Source: Halomonas sp. Y3 (GTDB taxonomy: Bacteria; Pseudomonadota; Gammaproteobacteria; Pseudomonadales; Halomonadaceae). From it: 64,000 bases of DNA. Below, in pieces: positions 19,093 through 29,260 of the stretch; the first letter of the stretch is position 1; every line of letters starts with the position of its first letter. Under the pieces are notes generated by a model. It was not told the origin of the DNA, did no database searches, and saw only the letters and a list, made by a program, of their open reading frames with translations. The stretch covers positions 62,001 through 126,000 of the forward strand of contig NZ_CP099975.1 in assembly GCF_024137965.1 (NCBI RefSeq), given 5' to 3'. A program made the position numbers and the translations under genes.

Positions 19093-19932
19093 TCAGGCCC
19101 CGGGAGCGCGTCCGCCCAGCCGGGTGGTGATCTCGGCGGCGGTGTCGCGCACCAGCTCGCCCAGCTCCAGCAGGCGCGCCTCGGGAATGCGCGCCACGGG
19201 GCCGGAGACGGAGATGGCGGCCAGGGGGATGCCGTGCTCATCGTGGAGGCAGGCGGCCACGCAGTGCAGGCCGATGGCGTGCTCCTCGCGGTCGCAAGCG
19301 AAGCCCTGGCGGCGTATCTCGGCGAGCCCCTCGCGCAGCGTCTCTGGGGTGTGCAGGGTGTTCTCGGTCACCCGGGAGAGCCCCTGCTCGGCGAGGACGC
19401 GCTCGAGCTCGTCTTCCGGGAGCCAGGCCATCAGCGCCTTGCCGACGCCGGAGGCGTGCAGCGGCGCCCGGGAGCCGAGCCGGGTGATCATGCGCATCAT
19501 CTGCGGCGACTCGCTCTGGGCCAGGAAGACCGCGGTGCCGTCGTCACGGATGCCCAGGTTGGCGGTCTCGCCGGTCAGGGCGGTGAGGCGGCGCAGGAAG
19601 GGGCGGCTGGTGCCCACGAAGTCCCGGGCCTCCAGGAAGCTGTTGCCGATGCGGAAGGTCTTGACGTCGATCTTCCAGACGCCGAGCTCGCTGTCCTGGG
19701 TCACGAAGCCCTGGCCCTGCAGCGCCTGGAGCAGGCGGTGGGTCGTCGAGGGGGCGAGCTCCGCCTGCTCGGCGAGCTCGGAGAGCGCCAGGCCCCCGGG
19801 GCTCGCCGAGAGGCGCTCGAGGAGGTTGAGCCCGCGCACCAGCGACTGGCTGTGGCCTCCGGTGGCCTTCCCTGATCCTGCGGGGCGTCCCGCCGTCCTG
19901 CGCCTGGTCTCGCTCACCCTCTCTCTCCTCAT
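19093..19932 (-). CDS. IclR-family transcriptional regulator
   Basis: A 279-residue regulator. After a basic N-terminal tail, a winged helix-turn-helix (LVRGLNLLERL ... LAPSTTHRLLQALQGQGFV, about residues 32-77) is followed by the IclR ligand-binding domain with PLHASGVGKALMAWL and the terminal ISVSGPVARIP. It is divergent from nothing obvious. The crotonase gene lies upstream on the same strand, 95 bases away. Target and effector are unknown. Confidence 0.9.
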   Translation of the reverse strand: MRRERVSETRRRTAGRPAGSGKATGGHSQSLVRGLNLLERLSASPGGLALSELAEQAELAPSTTHRLLQALQGQGFVTQDSELGVWKIDVKTFRIGNSFLEARDFVGTSRPFLRRLTALTGETANLGIRDDGTAVFLAQSESPQMMRMITRLGSRAPLHASGVGKALMAWLPEDELERVLAEQGLSRVTENTLHTPETLREGLAEIRRQGFACDREEHAIGLHCVAACLHDEHGIPLAAISVSGPVARIPEARLLELGELVRDTAAEITTRLGGRAPGA

Positions 19933-20027
19933 GCGGCGATGGTGCTACTGGCCACAGGATACCCTGTGGGCCGCCGGCTGTCGCGCCTGCGGAAATCACT
20001 TCCATTCTCTCCGTCAGGGGGGCCGGC

Positions 20028-20813
20028 CTAGCGATGGCGCCACTCGGGCGCGCGCTTCTCGATAAAGGCATCGATGCCCTCGCCGGCATCCTCCGCCATC
20101 ATGTTGCAGGCCATCACCTCGCCGGCGAAGGCGTAGGCCTCGTCCAGGGGCATCTGCAGTTGGCGCTGGAACATCCCCTTGCCGGTGCGCACCGCCACCG
20201 CGCTCTTGGCGCAGAGGCTGGCGGTGAGCTCGCCCACGGCCTCATCCAGGGCGTCGTCATCGGCCACGCGATTGATCAGCCCCCAGTCGCAGGCGGTCTC
20301 GGCGTCGATGAACTCGCCGGTGAGCAGCATCTCCATGGCGCGCTTGCGGCTGACGTTGCGCGACAGCGCCACCGCCGGCGTGGAGCAGAAGAGCCCGGCG
20401 TTGATGCCGGAGACGGCGAAGCGTGCCGAGCGTGAGGCCACCGCGAGGTCGCAGCTGGCCACCAGCTGGCAGCCGGCGGCGGTGGCGATGCCCTGCACCC
20501 GGGCGATGACCGGCACCGGCAGCTCCACGATGGCCTGCATGACCCGGCCGCAGCGGGCGAAGAGCTCCTGGTAGTAGGCCTTGTCGGGGTTGGCGCGCAT
20601 CTGCTTGAGGTCGTGGCCGGCGCAGAAGGCGCGCCCCTCGGCGCCGAGCACCACGCAGCGCACGCTGCCGTCGCTGGCGAGCCGGCCGAGCTCCTCCTTG
20701 AGGGCGGTCAGCACTTCCTCGGAGAGGGCGTTGAAGCTCCCCGGGCGGTTGAGGGTCAGGGTGGCCACGCCGCCCTCATCGCGGCGCAGCAGGGGTGGAG
20801 TCGAGTCGCTCAT
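20028..20813 (-). CDS. Enoyl-CoA hydratase/isomerase family protein (ECHDC3-like)
   Basis: A 261-residue crotonase-fold protein. The oxyanion loop RAFCAGHDLKQMRANPDKAYY and the segment QGIATAAGCQLVASCDLAVA resemble the ECHDC3 subgroup. The first hydratase Glu is replaced (AAGCQLVA) and the second region reads GINAGLFCSTPAVAL, so normal hydratase activity is doubtful. A good ribosome site (GGGAGA) precedes the start. Confidence 0.85.
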   Translation of the reverse strand: MSDSTPPLLRRDEGGVATLTLNRPGSFNALSEEVLTALKEELGRLASDGSVRCVVLGAEGRAFCAGHDLKQMRANPDKAYYQELFARCGRVMQAIVELPVPVIARVQGIATAAGCQLVASCDLAVASRSARFAVSGINAGLFCSTPAVALSRNVSRKRAMEMLLTGEFIDAETACDWGLINRVADDDALDEAVGELTASLCAKSAVAVRTGKGMFQRQLQMPLDEAYAFAGEVMACNMMAEDAGEGIDAFIEKRAPEWRHR

Positions 20814-20896
20814 GGGGTATCTCCCTTCTTGTCGTGGCGTCCGAGTGGCGGATGGCGCCGACGAGCGTCAGCGGCTGGCATTGCATCAGCGCAAGC

Positions 20897-21826
20897 CTAG
20901 CGCGCCTTGCCCCGGCTGCGCACTTCGACCATGGGTGCCGGCTGCGCTGCCGCCTTGAGCCGCGTGAGGCGATCGCCGAAGAGGTAGGCGCCCAGCGCGA
21001 CGAGAATCAGGGCGGCACCGGCCAGCATCGAGGCCGAAGGCTGCTCCTGGTTGAGCCACATGCCAAGCCCCAGGGCCAGCAGCGGAGTCATCAGGGTGAC
21101 CAGGGCGACGGTAGCGGCGGGCAGCCGCGAGAGGATCAGGAAGTAGCAGAGAAAGCCCAAGAGGGAGCCGAAGAGTGCCAGGTAGAGCACGGCCCAGAGG
21201 CCGCGGGCGCTTAGCGGGACGTTGATAGGCTCGCCGCTGGCGAGCCACAGAATGATGAAGCAGGGCAGGCTCAGAGCCAGAGCGCCCAGGGTCTGCTCCA
21301 GCGGACCGAGCCCGGCGGCCACACGCTGCACGGCGATACCGCTGGCGCTGAACAGGGTCACCGCCGCCAGCATCATGCACAGGGCGGCTAGGGTGTCGTG
21401 GCCCAGCACCAGGCTGTCGGCGAATACCACCGCCAGGCCCATAACCCCCAGGGCGCAGCCCAGCCAGTGCCAGCGCCGCAGACGGGTGGCCCCCGGCAGC
21501 GCCTGAAGGATCAGCCCCGAGATAAGAGGCGCCATGCCGAACATCACCGAGAGCATCCCCGAGGGCAGGCTGAGCGAGGCGTGGTAGCTCAGCGCCATGG
21601 CGCCGAATACCCCGGGCACCGCCGCGGCATAGCTGGCCAGCGCCCGGCGGTCGCGGCGCACTGGGCGCCGCAGCGCGAGCAGGACCAGCAGCCCGGCCAG
21701 GAAGGCGATCAGCATGCGTAGCAGCACGCTGCCCACTGGCGCACCGGCCTCGGCGCTCCACTTGATGGCCAGCGGCGTGGAGGCCCACACCAGCACCACG
21801 ATCAGATAGGCGGCTCCTGTTGGCAT
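20897..21826 (-). CDS. DMT-superfamily (EamA) transporter
   Basis: A 309-residue membrane protein with ten predicted helices in two EamA repeats (first: AAYLIVVLVWASTPLAIKWS; second: LALFGSLLGFLCYFLILSRL). EamA proteins are usually metabolite exporters; the substrate is unknown. An IS3-family element starts only 32 bases upstream of the start codon, so the native promoter has probably been displaced. Confidence 0.88.
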   Translation of the reverse strand: MPTGAAYLIVVLVWASTPLAIKWSAEAGAPVGSVLLRMLIAFLAGLLVLLALRRPVRRDRRALASYAAAVPGVFGAMALSYHASLSLPSGMLSVMFGMAPLISGLILQALPGATRLRRWHWLGCALGVMGLAVVFADSLVLGHDTLAALCMMLAAVTLFSASGIAVQRVAAGLGPLEQTLGALALSLPCFIILWLASGEPINVPLSARGLWAVLYLALFGSLLGFLCYFLILSRLPAATVALVTLMTPLLALGLGMWLNQEQPSASMLAGAALILVALGAYLFGDRLTRLKAAAQPAPMVEVRSRGKAR

Positions 21827-21898
21827 GCTGGAAGGCTCTCATGGAAATTTAGGTGAAATGTAGTGGCATAGTGAATCTGGCCACCTGATTTTGAGTGT

Positions 21899-23106
<1,208 letters not shown>

Positions 23107-23495
23107 CCACTACAAAAGTGATTTTCTACACAATAGTTAGCACGCTCAATCGGAAGAGTCGATAGATGCTGTTTTTATGTAACCCGGCCGTCAGGTTTGC
23201 CACTGCCGATGTTGCTCTACTCGACGCTTCGGCCTGAAACTGCTTCTGTTTCTAGGTGGGTAGAATAGCCCCATCAGATGCAGTCGCCGCTGAGTAATCT
23301 GAGGGGTAAGGGGAGCAAAATGACGTGCACAAAGCACCCCTTTTCGAGGGTAGGCGACGATGAGGCCTCAAAGCTTCCATGTAGCCTTTCGTCGTATATG
23401 AGTGTTAAGGGGGGCCGCTGCCCAAACCCTTGCCATTAGAGAGGCTGGGCAGGAGCCTTTGGTATGACTGCGACAGGGTTGAAGGAGCTTTTAAA

Positions 23496-23510
23496 CGATA
23501 GTCATTATCA
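23496..23510. promoter_or_regulatory. Fur-box-like sequence upstream of catA
   Basis: CGATAGTCATTATCA matches the 7-1-7 Fur core TGATAATCATTATCA at 13 of 15 positions. It lies 210 bases before catA, whose product is an iron(III) enzyme. Whether it governs catA or a lost gene is not clear. Confidence 0.5.
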
Positions 23511-23574
23511 TTTTTGTGTTTTTTTAATAAAAACAAGGGGTTGTCAGGATGGATTCATCTCCAATAGGCTCCCT

Positions 23575-23593
23575 TATACCTTTTAGGGTATGG
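23575..23593 (+). promoter_or_regulatory. CatR-like operator upstream of catA
   Basis: TATACC-TTTTA-GGGTATGG is the same as the site in the catR-catB intergenic region (47157-47175) except for the 5-base centre. LysR regulators of the CatR/CatM group bind ATAC...GTAT dyads. The match makes CatR control of the isolated catA gene likely. Confidence 0.72.
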
Positions 23594-23719
23594 GAGGCGT
23601 TGGAATAAGTATTGGGAAGACGTCTCGCCACTGGCAAGAATGCTTGAAAGATCAAGTTTTGGGCCGAATCGAGAAGCTTGATCTGCTTTCATACCAACCA
23701 CAAGAACGAGGAACGCGCT

Positions 23720-24691
23720 ATGGCTAAAATTTTTGATACCCCTGAAGTTCAGGATTTCCTGAAGACGGTTGCCGGCTTCGATCAGGAGGGCGGCAACGAC
23801 CGCGCCAAGCAGATCATGCACCGCCTGCTCTCCGACCTCTACAAGCTGATCGACGACTTCGATGTCACCCCCGAGGAGTACTGGTCGGCGGTCAACCTGC
23901 TCAACGCCCTGGGCAGCCAGACCCAGTTCGGCCTGCTCTCGCCGGGCCTGGGCTTCGACCACTACCTGGACATGCGCCGGGACGCCATCGACGCCGAGGC
24001 CAAGCGCACCGGTGGCACCCCGCGCACCATCGAGGGTCCGCTGTATGTCGCCGGCGCCCCGGAGGCCGAAGGCTTCGCGCGCATGGATGACGGCAGCGAC
24101 CCGGATGCCGAGGTGATGTGGCTGACCGGCCAGGTGCGCGACGTGGACGGCAACCCGATCCCCGGCGCCAAGGTCGAGATCTGGCACTGCAACTCCAAGG
24201 GCGGCTACTCCTTCTTCGACAAGACCCAGAGCGAGTACAACATGCGCCGCACCATCTACGCGGACAGTGAAGGCCGCTACACCGCGCGCAGCATCATCCC
24301 GTCCGGCTACGGCGTGCCGGAAGGCGCCCCCACCGACGTGGTGCTGAAGTCCCTGGGCCGTCACGGCGAGCGTCCGGCGCATATCCACTACTTCATCTCC
24401 GCGCCGGGCCACCAGCACCTGACCACCCAGATCAACCTGGCGGGCGACCCCTACACCTTCGACGACTTCGCCTTCGCCACCCGCGAGGAGCTGGTGGTAC
24501 CGGCCGAGCGCATTGAGGACGCGGGCGAGATCGCCAAGCGCGAGCTGGACGGTCCCTTCTCCGAGGTGGTGTTCGACATCGAGCTGGCCAAGACCGACAA
24601 GCCCGAGCTGCAGACCCGCCATGCCCGCCCCCGCGCCAAGGAAGACGAGCAGGACCAGGCCAGCCAGCTGGCCGGTACTGCCAAAGTTTGA
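23720..24691 (+). CDS. catA: Catechol 1,2-dioxygenase CatA
   Basis: A 323-residue intradiol dioxygenase that opens catechol to cis,cis-muconate with a non-haem Fe(III). The N-terminal helical dimerisation domain is followed by the ligand residues: Tyr in EGPLYVAGAPEA, Tyr in SEGRYTARSIIPSGYGVP, and two His in RPAHIHYFISAPGHQHLTTQ. The start at 23720 has a GAGGAA ribosome site. It stands 21 kb from catC/catB, on the opposite strand, at the left edge of the iac/TRAP island. It would use catechol made by the iac enzymes. Confidence 0.95.
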   Translation: MAKIFDTPEVQDFLKTVAGFDQEGGNDRAKQIMHRLLSDLYKLIDDFDVTPEEYWSAVNLLNALGSQTQFGLLSPGLGFDHYLDMRRDAIDAEAKRTGGTPRTIEGPLYVAGAPEAEGFARMDDGSDPDAEVMWLTGQVRDVDGNPIPGAKVEIWHCNSKGGYSFFDKTQSEYNMRRTIYADSEGRYTARSIIPSGYGVPEGAPTDVVLKSLGRHGERPAHIHYFISAPGHQHLTTQINLAGDPYTFDDFAFATREELVVPAERIEDAGEIAKRELDGPFSEVVFDIELAKTDKPELQTRHARPRAKEDEQDQASQLAGTAKV

Positions 24692-24880
24692 ACCCTTGCA
24701 CTCTTATAGGGCCTGAGCCTGTTTCATGCGCTGCAGAGGTGCGCTTAAGGTGATAGGGCCCTATTGGATTTCGTTGTAAGTAATTGTTTTTTTTGTTTTT
24801 TATTCTTTTTGGCAAGATTCTGGCAAGGGTGACTGTGGCATCGCGTAAGGGGTGGCGAAAAATTCAGCTCTTGTTTTAGC

Positions 24881-24894
24881 TTGAAAATTCATGT
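24881..24894 (+). promoter_or_regulatory. Shared upstream motif, copy 1 (dctP1)
   Basis: TTGAAAATTCATGT lies 76 bases before the dctP1 start. The core TGAA-AA-TTCA is an inverted repeat. Identical copies precede dctP2 (28050) and iacH (31078). A -10-like GATATT follows directly. Confidence 0.6.
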
Positions 24895-24956
24895 GATATT
24901 GATTGCAAGGATGTCGCCAAGGCCTTGCACAATAATAACTTTCAGGTGGTATATCT

Positions 24957-26000
24957 ATGAAAAATAAAAGCAAGTCAACCCCCTTGGCTGAAAAGCTGGT
25001 GGCGGGGGCTGTGTTGATGGGAGCATTTTTTTCCGCCAATGCTCAGGCGAGTGAAGTTCGGCTCAACTATGCCTTTTTCGCTCCAGCACAGACTTTCCCT
25101 GCCGTACAAATGGAGCACTGGGCTGAGGAGTTGCACCGGCGCACCGATGGCAGAGTCACGGTCAATACATTTCCGGGTGGTACACTGCTGACTGCAGGAA
25201 ATATGTATGACGGTGTGCAGAGCGGCGTCGCCGATATCGGCCTGTCTGCCACTTCCTACGAGCCGGCACGCTTTCCGTTAATTAACCTAGCCGGTAATCT
25301 CACTGGCATCGACGTCGATTCCACCGTGGCTAGCCAAGTGGTCTACGAGTTGATCCAGGAGTTTCCTGCCGACCAGCTAGGCCTTGAGAATTTTAAGGTG
25401 ATTACCGCCTTTACCTCCGAGCCTGGCTACCTGCATAGCCGCTTACCAGTGACCTCTCTTGAGGAGTTGCAAGGTCAGGAGATTCGTGTGCCCGGCGACA
25501 GCACCGAGGTACTGAGAGCCTTGGGCGGTGTGCCCGTGGGGATGTCGCAGGCAGAGACCGGCGAGGCCCTTCAGGCCGGCGTGGTCGACGGCTATGTAGG
25601 CTCCCGCGAGACGCTGATGGATCTTCAATACGCTCGCAGCGTCAAGTACATCACAGACTACCCGCTGACTAATGTAGTCTTCGTCGCCGCCATGAATCGA
25701 CAGCGCTGGGAGTCGCTGCCCGAGGATGTCCAGCAGGTGATTGATGAGCTGGGCGCAGAGATGGCCCACTTCGCTGGCGACTACTTGGACAGCCATATCG
25801 AGACTTCACTGGCGTGGGCTGGGGAGAATCATGGCGTCGAGATCCTGGCACTCAGTGATGAGGAAGCGACGCGCTGGGCTGATCAATTGGCGCCTATTAA
25901 CGAGGCTCGCCTGGCTCAGGTGGACGAGATGGGACTGCCTGCCCAAGCATTCTACGAAAGGATGCAAGAACTTATCGAAAGCTATAAGAATGGTCGTTAA
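24957..26000 (+). CDS. dctP1: TRAP transporter periplasmic binding protein DctP (copy 1)
   Basis: A 347-residue protein with a signal peptide (basic start, hydrophobic stretch LVAGAVLMGAFFSANAQA, cut near residue 31). The mature part has DctP features: ADIGLSATSYEPARFP, LHSRLPVTSLEELQGQEIRVPG and the GGVPVGMSQAETGEALQAGVVDG segment. It is a close paralogue of dctP2, roughly three quarters identical by eye, and the two leaders are also alike. No permease genes adjoin it, so it probably shares DctQM at 29.3-31.0 kb. A GGTGG ribosome site precedes the ATG. Confidence 0.9.
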   Translation: MKNKSKSTPLAEKLVAGAVLMGAFFSANAQASEVRLNYAFFAPAQTFPAVQMEHWAEELHRRTDGRVTVNTFPGGTLLTAGNMYDGVQSGVADIGLSATSYEPARFPLINLAGNLTGIDVDSTVASQVVYELIQEFPADQLGLENFKVITAFTSEPGYLHSRLPVTSLEELQGQEIRVPGDSTEVLRALGGVPVGMSQAETGEALQAGVVDGYVGSRETLMDLQYARSVKYITDYPLTNVVFVAAMNRQRWESLPEDVQQVIDELGAEMAHFAGDYLDSHIETSLAWAGENHGVEILALSDEEATRWADQLAPINEARLAQVDEMGLPAQAFYERMQELIESYKNGR

Positions 26001-26043
26001 TTGACTGGTTTTTAGTCCAGTGCATATTGGCATGGGGTGAATT

Positions 26044-26823
26044 ATGAAGGAATATTTAAAAGGTGAATATTTTGAATCGGTCATGGGAGAGTTTGGTGAG
26101 TCAGAAGGGGGGCTGAGAGTCAAGTTGGCGCTTTTCTATCGCCTAGTAGACTATTTCGGCTGGTGTGAAGCAATATTCAATCATATTTCTGTTAGGGTGC
26201 CCGGAGGGGAAAAATACTACCTGGTGAATCCGTTTGGGCTGAATTACACAGAGGTTACGCCAAAAAATCTTCTCAAGGTTGATCTGAGTGGGAGAAAGGT
26301 AGTTGATTCAGTGTATGAAGCAAACCCTGCAGGATTTGCTTTGCATAGTGCAATTCATGGGGCGCGAGATGATATTCACTGCATCGTGCATACCCACACT
26401 AATGAAGTCTCTGCGATTGCACAAAAAAAAGCCGGGTTTGGGCATGATGATTTTTATGGGGCTCAGCTGTACGGGCGTATCGGGTACCACGAGTTTGAAG
26501 GCATCACGCTGTTCGAGGAAGAGCGTGCCAGGATGCTGGAAAGCCTGGGCAACAAGCATATCCTGGTGCTGAGAAATCATGGTGTCGCCGTGGGTGAGGC
26601 GGATATCGAGCGTACCTTCTTTCTGCTTTGGACGGTGCAGCGCGCGGCGGAGATTCAAGTGACGGCAGGGGCACTCGGGGGGGAAGATAATCCCATCACC
26701 GAGGAGATCAAGGCGAAGTGCGCCAGCTTGACTCAGGAGTTGATCAATGAGAGTGGTTTCGCCATCAAGTTTTATGAAGCCATGGTTCGCAAGATGATCA
26801 GCGAAAGAGGGAAACCCTGGTAA
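26044..26823 (+). CDS. Class II aldolase/adducin family protein
   Basis: A 259-residue protein of the zinc-dependent class II aldolase fold. Zinc-ligand motifs are CIVHTHTNEVSAIA (about residue 119) and LRNHGVAVGEADI (about residue 178). Family members split hydroxy-acid or sugar-phosphate substrates or decarboxylate them; the substrate cannot be read from sequence. It follows dctP1 and uses more A/T-rich codons than the paa genes, as do its neighbours. Confidence 0.85.
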   Translation: MKEYLKGEYFESVMGEFGESEGGLRVKLALFYRLVDYFGWCEAIFNHISVRVPGGEKYYLVNPFGLNYTEVTPKNLLKVDLSGRKVVDSVYEANPAGFALHSAIHGARDDIHCIVHTHTNEVSAIAQKKAGFGHDDFYGAQLYGRIGYHEFEGITLFEEERARMLESLGNKHILVLRNHGVAVGEADIERTFFLLWTVQRAAEIQVTAGALGGEDNPITEEIKAKCASLTQELINESGFAIKFYEAMVRKMISERGKPW

Positions 26824-26897
26824 GAGGATGTGTCTTGTAATTTATCTGTCATCGGCATGATCGTTATTAACAATATAAAGATAGTCATGGAGGCATC

Positions 26898-27866
26898 ATG
26901 AAGAAGGTTCTCAATAATCGAATCGATGATGAGATGGCTTGGAAAGGCTGCGACCTGGAGGGAGATTTATCATGGATATATCAACTGACTGATGTGGAAG
27001 TGGAGGTACTCGACAGGGCGCTGGCGAACGTCCAAGCCCAAGGCTTATCGGCACCCGATTTTGAGAAGGAGGACTTTCCACTCGATGGAATGGAAGCGTC
27101 GATAGCGAATATAAACGAAGAGCTGGAAAATGGAAGGGGGTTCCTGCTTATTCGTGGTCTGGATGCCGAAAAGTATAATGAGGAGGAGCTGGCGTCTCTC
27201 TTTTATGGGTTGGGGCTTCATATGGGGAAGCCGGTTACTCAGAACCCGAAGGGTGATATGCTCGGCGTCGTAAAGAGTGTCGGGGATTCCAGCGACAAGC
27301 GTACTCGTGTCTATGAGACCAATGCCTATTTACCCTATCATACGGATCTTTCGGATGTTGTCGGCTTGCTGTCTCTCAAGAAGGCCAAATCGGGAGGAAT
27401 GAGTAGCCTGGTTAGCGCGGCAGCGATCTATAATACCGTCCTGGATGAGTCACCTGAACTCCTAGAAGTCCTCTATAGTCCCTTCTACTTTGCTCACTTG
27501 GGGGATGAGGAATATACCCCATCGCCTATATTTAGCATTCATCAGGGTAAGTTGAGCTGCCGATATCTCAGGCAATATATCGAGTTGGGGCATGAGTTGA
27601 AGGGTGATCCATTGTCGGAAAAGCAGAAGGCAGCACTGAATCTTGTCGACGACATTATTCACCGTAATGAGATCAAGCTGGATATGATGCTTGAGCCAGG
27701 TGATGTTCAGTTTGCTAATAATTATATGGTTCTTCATTCAAGGACCGGTTTCGAAGACTATGAGGAAGAGGGGCGCAAGCGAAAATTGCTTCGCCTCTGG
27801 CTGAAGATGCCAAATGCCAGAGAGTTGGCGCCAGATTTCCCGGGGCGGAACGGTTTCTCGGAATAG
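26898..27866 (+). CDS. TauD/TfdA-family Fe(II)/2-oxoglutarate dioxygenase
   Basis: A 322-residue oxygenase. The iron-binding HxD is in LPYHTDLSDVVG (about residue 149), the distal His in NNYMVLHSRTGF (about residue 278), and the 2-oxoglutarate-binding Arg in KLLRLWLKMP. Known relatives hydroxylate taurine, 2,4-D and other small acids. It is AT-rich in codon use. Its place between two dctP copies suggests that it acts on the compound they import. Confidence 0.85.
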   Translation: MKKVLNNRIDDEMAWKGCDLEGDLSWIYQLTDVEVEVLDRALANVQAQGLSAPDFEKEDFPLDGMEASIANINEELENGRGFLLIRGLDAEKYNEEELASLFYGLGLHMGKPVTQNPKGDMLGVVKSVGDSSDKRTRVYETNAYLPYHTDLSDVVGLLSLKKAKSGGMSSLVSAAAIYNTVLDESPELLEVLYSPFYFAHLGDEEYTPSPIFSIHQGKLSCRYLRQYIELGHELKGDPLSEKQKAALNLVDDIIHRNEIKLDMMLEPGDVQFANNYMVLHSRTGFEDYEEEGRKRKLLRLWLKMPNARELAPDFPGRNGFSE

Positions 27867-28049
27867 TGATGGTGTAAGTTTTCGCCATTCGGGCTCCGGC
27901 AGTGAACAGACTAGACGAGGATAGGACGGAGCTCTAGTTTCTCAATAAGACAAGACTTAATTGCCTGGTCTTCAATTTTAACTTGAAGGTGGATGAAATA
28001 TTCTTCTCCTGTTGATGGTGGAGTAGAAGGTGGTGGGCAATGAGTTTTT

Positions 28050-28063
28050 TTGAAAATTCATGT
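28050..28063 (+). promoter_or_regulatory. Shared upstream motif, copy 2 (dctP2)
   Basis: TTGAAAATTCATGT lies 77 bases before the dctP2 start, nearly the same distance as at dctP1. The following leader shares CCAAGGC and ACAA(C/T)AA(C/T)AA with the dctP1 leader. The 260 bases between tauD and dctP2 hold no gene. Confidence 0.6.
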
Positions 28064-28126
28064 AGTGTTGAGTGGAAATGGCGCTGCCAAGGCGCCTGTG
28101 ACAACAACAAGTAAGAGGTGAGCCCC

Positions 28127-29191
28127 ATGACGACTAAGAAAACTGCGACTGTGACCCTGTCCACAATCTCCCGGTGCTTGGCAGGTGCAGCTTGCCTGGG
28201 CGGCCTTCTAACTGGTACGCTTTTCGTTAGTAGTGCCACCGCCAGTGAGATCACCCTCAATTATGCCTTCTTTGCTCCAGCCCAGACCTTTCCTGCGGTG
28301 CAGATGGAGCACTGGGCCAAAGAGTTGCGTCGGCGGACAGATGGCAGGGTTACGGTTAATACCTTTCCGGGTGGGACTTTGCTCACAGCCGGAAATATGT
28401 ATGATGGCGTGCAGAATGGCGTTGCTGATATTGGTCTTTCTGTAACATCTTATGAGCCTAATCGCTTTCCTTTGTTAAATATGGCGTCTGGCTTTACAGG
28501 AATTGAAGTTGATTCACGGACTGGAAGTCAGGTTGTCTATGATTTGGTGAAAGAGTTTCCAGCTGAAGATTTGGGCCTAGAAGACTTTAAGGTTGTGACC
28601 GCATTTGCTATACAACCTGCTTATTTGCATAGTCGCAGCCCGGTTAGGTCTTTGGAAGATATTCGCGGTATGGAGCTTAGAGTTCCCGGCGATAATACTG
28701 ATGTGGTTGAGGCCCTTGGGGGAGTTCCTGTAGGGTTGAATCAAGCCGAAACCGGAGAGGCCTTGCAGTCTGGGGTGATTGATGGCTATGTGAGTTCACG
28801 CGAGGGCCTGATGGATTTTCAATATGCACGTAGTGTCAAGTATGTCACTGACTATCCTATGACCAATGCTTTTCTACTAGCATTGATGAACCGTCAGCGC
28901 TGGGAGTCTCTCCCCGAAGATGTACAGCAAGTGATCGATGAGCTGGGAGCCGAGATGGCCTACTTCGCCGGCGACTATCTGGACAACCATATCGAGACTT
29001 CCTTGGCGTGGGCTGCAGAGAATCATGGTGTCGAGACCCTGACGCTGAGTGAAGAGGAAGCGGCACGCTGGGCCGAAAAGCTGGAGCCCATCAATGAGGA
29101 GCGTCTGGCGAAAGTGTCCGAGATGGGGCTGCCGGCGTATGAGTTTTATAGCCGCATGATGGAGTTGATTGAGAGTTACCAACAGCCCTAA
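28127..29191 (+). CDS. dctP2: TRAP transporter periplasmic binding protein DctP (copy 2)
   Basis: A 354-residue binding protein with a signal peptide (LSTISRCLAGAACLGGLLTG ... SATAS) and the same mature start as copy 1 (LNYAFFAPAQTFPAVQMEHW). The last third is almost identical to copy 1 even at DNA level, while the middle has diverged. The ATG at 28127 with GAGGTG upstream is preferred over the GTG three codons before. Followed by dctQ and dctM, so it heads a complete TRAP operon. Confidence 0.92.
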   Translation: MTTKKTATVTLSTISRCLAGAACLGGLLTGTLFVSSATASEITLNYAFFAPAQTFPAVQMEHWAKELRRRTDGRVTVNTFPGGTLLTAGNMYDGVQNGVADIGLSVTSYEPNRFPLLNMASGFTGIEVDSRTGSQVVYDLVKEFPAEDLGLEDFKVVTAFAIQPAYLHSRSPVRSLEDIRGMELRVPGDNTDVVEALGGVPVGLNQAETGEALQSGVIDGYVSSREGLMDFQYARSVKYVTDYPMTNAFLLALMNRQRWESLPEDVQQVIDELGAEMAYFAGDYLDNHIETSLAWAAENHGVETLTLSEEEAARWAEKLEPINEERLAKVSEMGLPAYEFYSRMMELIESYQQP

Positions 29192-29260
29192 GGAAACTGG
29201 GCCCTGGCTCCGGTGGCATCATGTCGCCGGGCGTGATCGACGCAGCGAGGCACTCGACCC

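Larger units (their letters stand above)
23115..23719. other. Non-coding stretch between IS3 and catA
   Basis: About 600 bases with no convincing gene on either strand. It holds the IS3 target repeat, a Fur-like box, an A/T-rich stretch and the CatR-like operator listed separately. The part from 23115 to about 23450 shows nothing recognisable and probably contains the displaced upstream region of the DMT gene. Confidence 0.65.

Noticed and set aside
23555..24622. Minus-strand frame of 355 codons over catA
   Set aside because: It lies over the clearly coding catA and has no family features.
24705..24764. Possible terminator after catA (TATAGGGCC ... GGCCCTAT)
   Set aside because: The arms are about 50 bases apart and the inner palindrome ATAGGGCCCTAT is not followed directly by a T-tract; too weak to list.
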